In this document: in pieces, positions 60,820 to 64,000 of the stretch
How positions within the stretch are numbered: position 1 is the first letter of the stretch
How the letters are laid out: each line of letters begins with the position of its first letter
Made by a program: the position numbers and the translations under genes
The notes under the pieces: generated by a model
Seen by the model: only the letters and a program-made list of their open reading frames with translations
What the model was told of the DNA's origin: nothing
The model's database searches: none
Origin: Aquincola tertiaricarbonis
Lineage (GTDB): Bacteria; Pseudomonadota; Gammaproteobacteria; Burkholderiales; Burkholderiaceae_C
Assembly (NCBI RefSeq): GCF_023573145.1
Contig: NZ_CP097635.1
Coordinates: 930,001-994,000, forward strand
DNA length: 64,000 bases
Direction of reading: 5' to 3'

Positions 60820-61987
60820 TAAAGGTCTGCCTTGCGGGTTGATCAGGTGGCAAGCTCTGGGGTACTTCCGGATGATGAGCGCATGAAGCAAGCCACACTG
60901 GAGCCCTTGGGAAGCGCTCAGCGCGCGACGGACAGCCTGCCGCGTCCGCCGCGGGCGCACTCATCCCGTGGCTCCCATCAATCGCCGCCGTGCCGTCCAG
61001 AGGTTGCCCAGCGCGAACAGCGTGACGATCTGCGCGGTGTTCTTCTTCAGCCCGCGGTAGCGCACCTTCGTGTAGCCGAACTGCCGCTTGAGCACGCGAA
61101 CGGGTGCTCGACCTTTGCTCTCACGCTGGCCTTGGCCCGCTCGATCTGCTCGGCGATGAACTGCGGCTCGATGAACGGGTTGAGCTTGCGACGCAGCCCT
61201 GGCCTCATGGCGACGTGCCAGGCCGGGCCGGCAGCCTCTGGCCGCTTGTGCACGCCCTGGTAGCCAGCGTCACCGAAGGCGGCCTCTTCCTCGCCGTGCA
61301 ACAGCGAGCCGGCCTGCGTCACATCGTTGACGCTGGCGGCCGTTCCCACCACGCTGTGCACCAGGCCCGAGTGCGCATCCACGCCGATATGTGCCTTCAT
61401 GCCGAAATACCACTGGTTGCCCTTCTTGGCCTGCTTCATCTCCGGGTCGCGCTCGCCTTCGGCGTTCTTGGTGGAACTGGGGGCCGCGATCAGCGTGGCG
61501 TCGACCACGGTGCCCTTCTTCATCATCACGCCCTTGGCCTGCAGGATGTCGTTGACCACCCGCAGCATGTCGGTGGCCAGGTCATGCTTCTCAAGCAGGT
61601 GCCGAAACCGCAGGATCGTGGTCTCGTCGGGCAGGCGGGTCACACCGTCACCCAGCTTGGCGAACTCCCGGAACACCGGCATGTCGTGCAGCGCTTCTTC
61701 CATCGCCGGGTCCGACAGCGCAAACCATTGCTGCAGATAGTGGATGCGCAGCATGGTCTCGATGCCAAACGGCGGGCGGCCCGTCTTGGCCTTGGGGTAG
61801 TAGGGTTCCGCCACCTGCACCAACGCCGCCCACGGCACCACGCGCTCCATCTCGTCGAGGAACTCGCGCTTGCGCGTCCTCTTGGTCGACAGGTTCAGGC
61901 CAAGTCCGAGCTGTTTCATGGCTGTCATCGTCGCCCCTTCGGCAGCCTCACGCCAGCCGGATCAGCCCGGGGTTTTGCAGACCTTCC
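60820..61987 (-). mobile_element. IS5-family element copy C, decayed
   Basis: A diverged relative of copies A and B. The right end keeps GGAAGGTCTGC (61987 back), while the left end reads TAAAGGTCTGCC (60820 on) with the first two bases changed. The flanks (CTGA left, TTAG right) do not match. The right end joins a histidine-kinase gene that has lost its start. Confidence 0.8.
60966..61928 (-). pseudogene. IS5-family transposase copy C, frameshifted
   Basis: Closely similar to copies A and B through VVDATLIAAPSS and VDAHSGLVHS to KVEHPF. Near 61105 one C is missing (CCGTTCGCGTGC where CCGTTCCGCGTGC is expected), which shifts the frame before the catalytic-glutamate domain is complete. The original C-terminus (KRQFGYTKVRYRGL, LWTARRRLMGAT) continues in another frame to 60966. 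Confidence 0.88.
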
Positions 61988-61996
61988 TTAGCGCAG

Positions 61997-63560
<1,564 letters not shown>

Positions 63561-63589
63561 GTCCGTGGGACGTCGCAAGCCTTGCCCGA

Positions 63590-63985
63590 TCAACCATCGG
63601 CTTCCTCTAGCTCACGTTGCAGAAACAGCCAAACGCCACCATCGGCCGACGACAGGGCACGGATTCGGATGCTGCGGTCCGGATCGGCAAAGTCGCCCGT
63701 ATGCAGAAACTCAGCGTCCACGCTCCCGTTGGCGATGGCCGCATCGAGCACACCCTTGAAGGCCGGCGTGTTCATGCAAGGCGCAACGCGGGTGAAGAAA
63801 TCGAGTCCGATGTTCGGCCGGCCGTCCCACCCCGATTGTTCGGCCTCGCGCGCACTGAAAAACTCCACGTTGCCCAGGCTGTCGAGGCGAATCACCCCAA
63901 ACGGCAGGCGATTGATCTCATGGGCATGCAGCTGTTCAACCTGCTGCGCCAAGTCAGGGTCGTCAAAGCGAGGTTCGGACTTCAC
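63590..63985 (-). CDS. Photoactive-yellow-protein-like PAS protein
   Basis: A 131-residue single PAS domain with strong likeness to PYP: LPFGVIRLDSLGNVEFFSAR, then IGLDFFTRVAPCMNTPAF with the chromophore cysteine position (Cys69 in PYP), and VWLFLQREL at the end. By hand alignment, Glu46 is kept (SAREAE), Tyr42 is phenylalanine, Thr50 is serine and Arg52 is tryptophan. The GTG start at 63985 has AGGAG five bases upstream. It converges with the hybrid kinase remnant and its stop is 29 bases from it. It may be a light or ligand sensor; no chromophore-synthesis genes are seen in the window. Confidence 0.78.
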   Translation of the reverse strand: MKSEPRFDDPDLAQQVEQLHAHEINRLPFGVIRLDSLGNVEFFSAREAEQSGWDGRPNIGLDFFTRVAPCMNTPAFKGVLDAAIANGSVDAEFLHTGDFADPDRSIRIRALSSADGGVWLFLQRELEEADG

Positions 63986-64000
63986 AGTTGCTCCTGGTTG

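Overview
The window is high-GC DNA from a betaproteobacterium, most likely a Burkholderiales member near Rubrivivax, Leptothrix or Methylibium. The evidence is the class I polyhydroxybutyrate (PHB) genes, an AceE-type pyruvate dehydrogenase with a lipoyl-carrying E3, and general codon and protein character. The exact genus cannot be read from the sequence alone.

Region 1 (1-16120) is ordinary chromosome. Reading leftward from 14013 there is an unbroken same-strand run: aceE, aceF, lpdA, an alpha/beta hydrolase, an NDH-2, phaC, phaA, phaB, a phasin-like gene and cydA (cut by the window edge). A PdhR/FadR-type regulator and lipA read away in the other direction. Together they make acetyl-CoA, lipoylate the complex, store acetyl-CoA as PHB and reoxidise quinol. 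The divergent promoter region carries three tandem 9-bp repeats ending in a TGGT-N3-ACCA operator-like palindrome.

Region 2 (16121-27277) is mobile. A 7.3-kb Tn3-family transposon (17045-24336) carries a tyrosine recombinase with a frameshift, a recombination-core-like palindrome, a RES toxin with its antitoxin-like partner, a DUF305 membrane protein and an intact tnpA. Its flanks are remnants of two unrelated genes (dnaE2 and an Old Yellow Enzyme). A lower-GC oxidoreductase block follows, cut by an IS3-family element.

Region 3 (27278-36959) is a compact heat and stress tolerance locus: hsp20, clpG/clpK, a phospholipase D/cardiolipin synthase, ftsH, a zinc-ribbon thioredoxin, psiE, a DegP-like protease and a truncated membrane protein. 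It resembles the transmissible locus of stress tolerance known from Pseudomonas, Klebsiella and Escherichia.

Region 4 (37000-46853) holds a decayed second Tn3-family element (frameshifted tnpA joined to a recombinase tail), a three-gene ParE-type toxin cluster, and an antitoxin-like gene split by an IS66-family element with a perfect 8-bp target duplication.

Region 5 (46978-64000) is an IS-rich area. An HD-GYP phosphodiesterase gene is split by two insertion sequences. Beyond it lie rpoN, a DUF2252 gene, a chemoreceptor remnant, hemerythrin, catalase HPII and a BON-LysM protein. Two near-identical 1185-bp IS5-family copies in opposite orientation bracket this cargo. An IS110 pseudogene, a third decayed IS5 copy, a truncated hybrid histidine kinase and a photoactive-yellow-protein-like PAS protein end the window.
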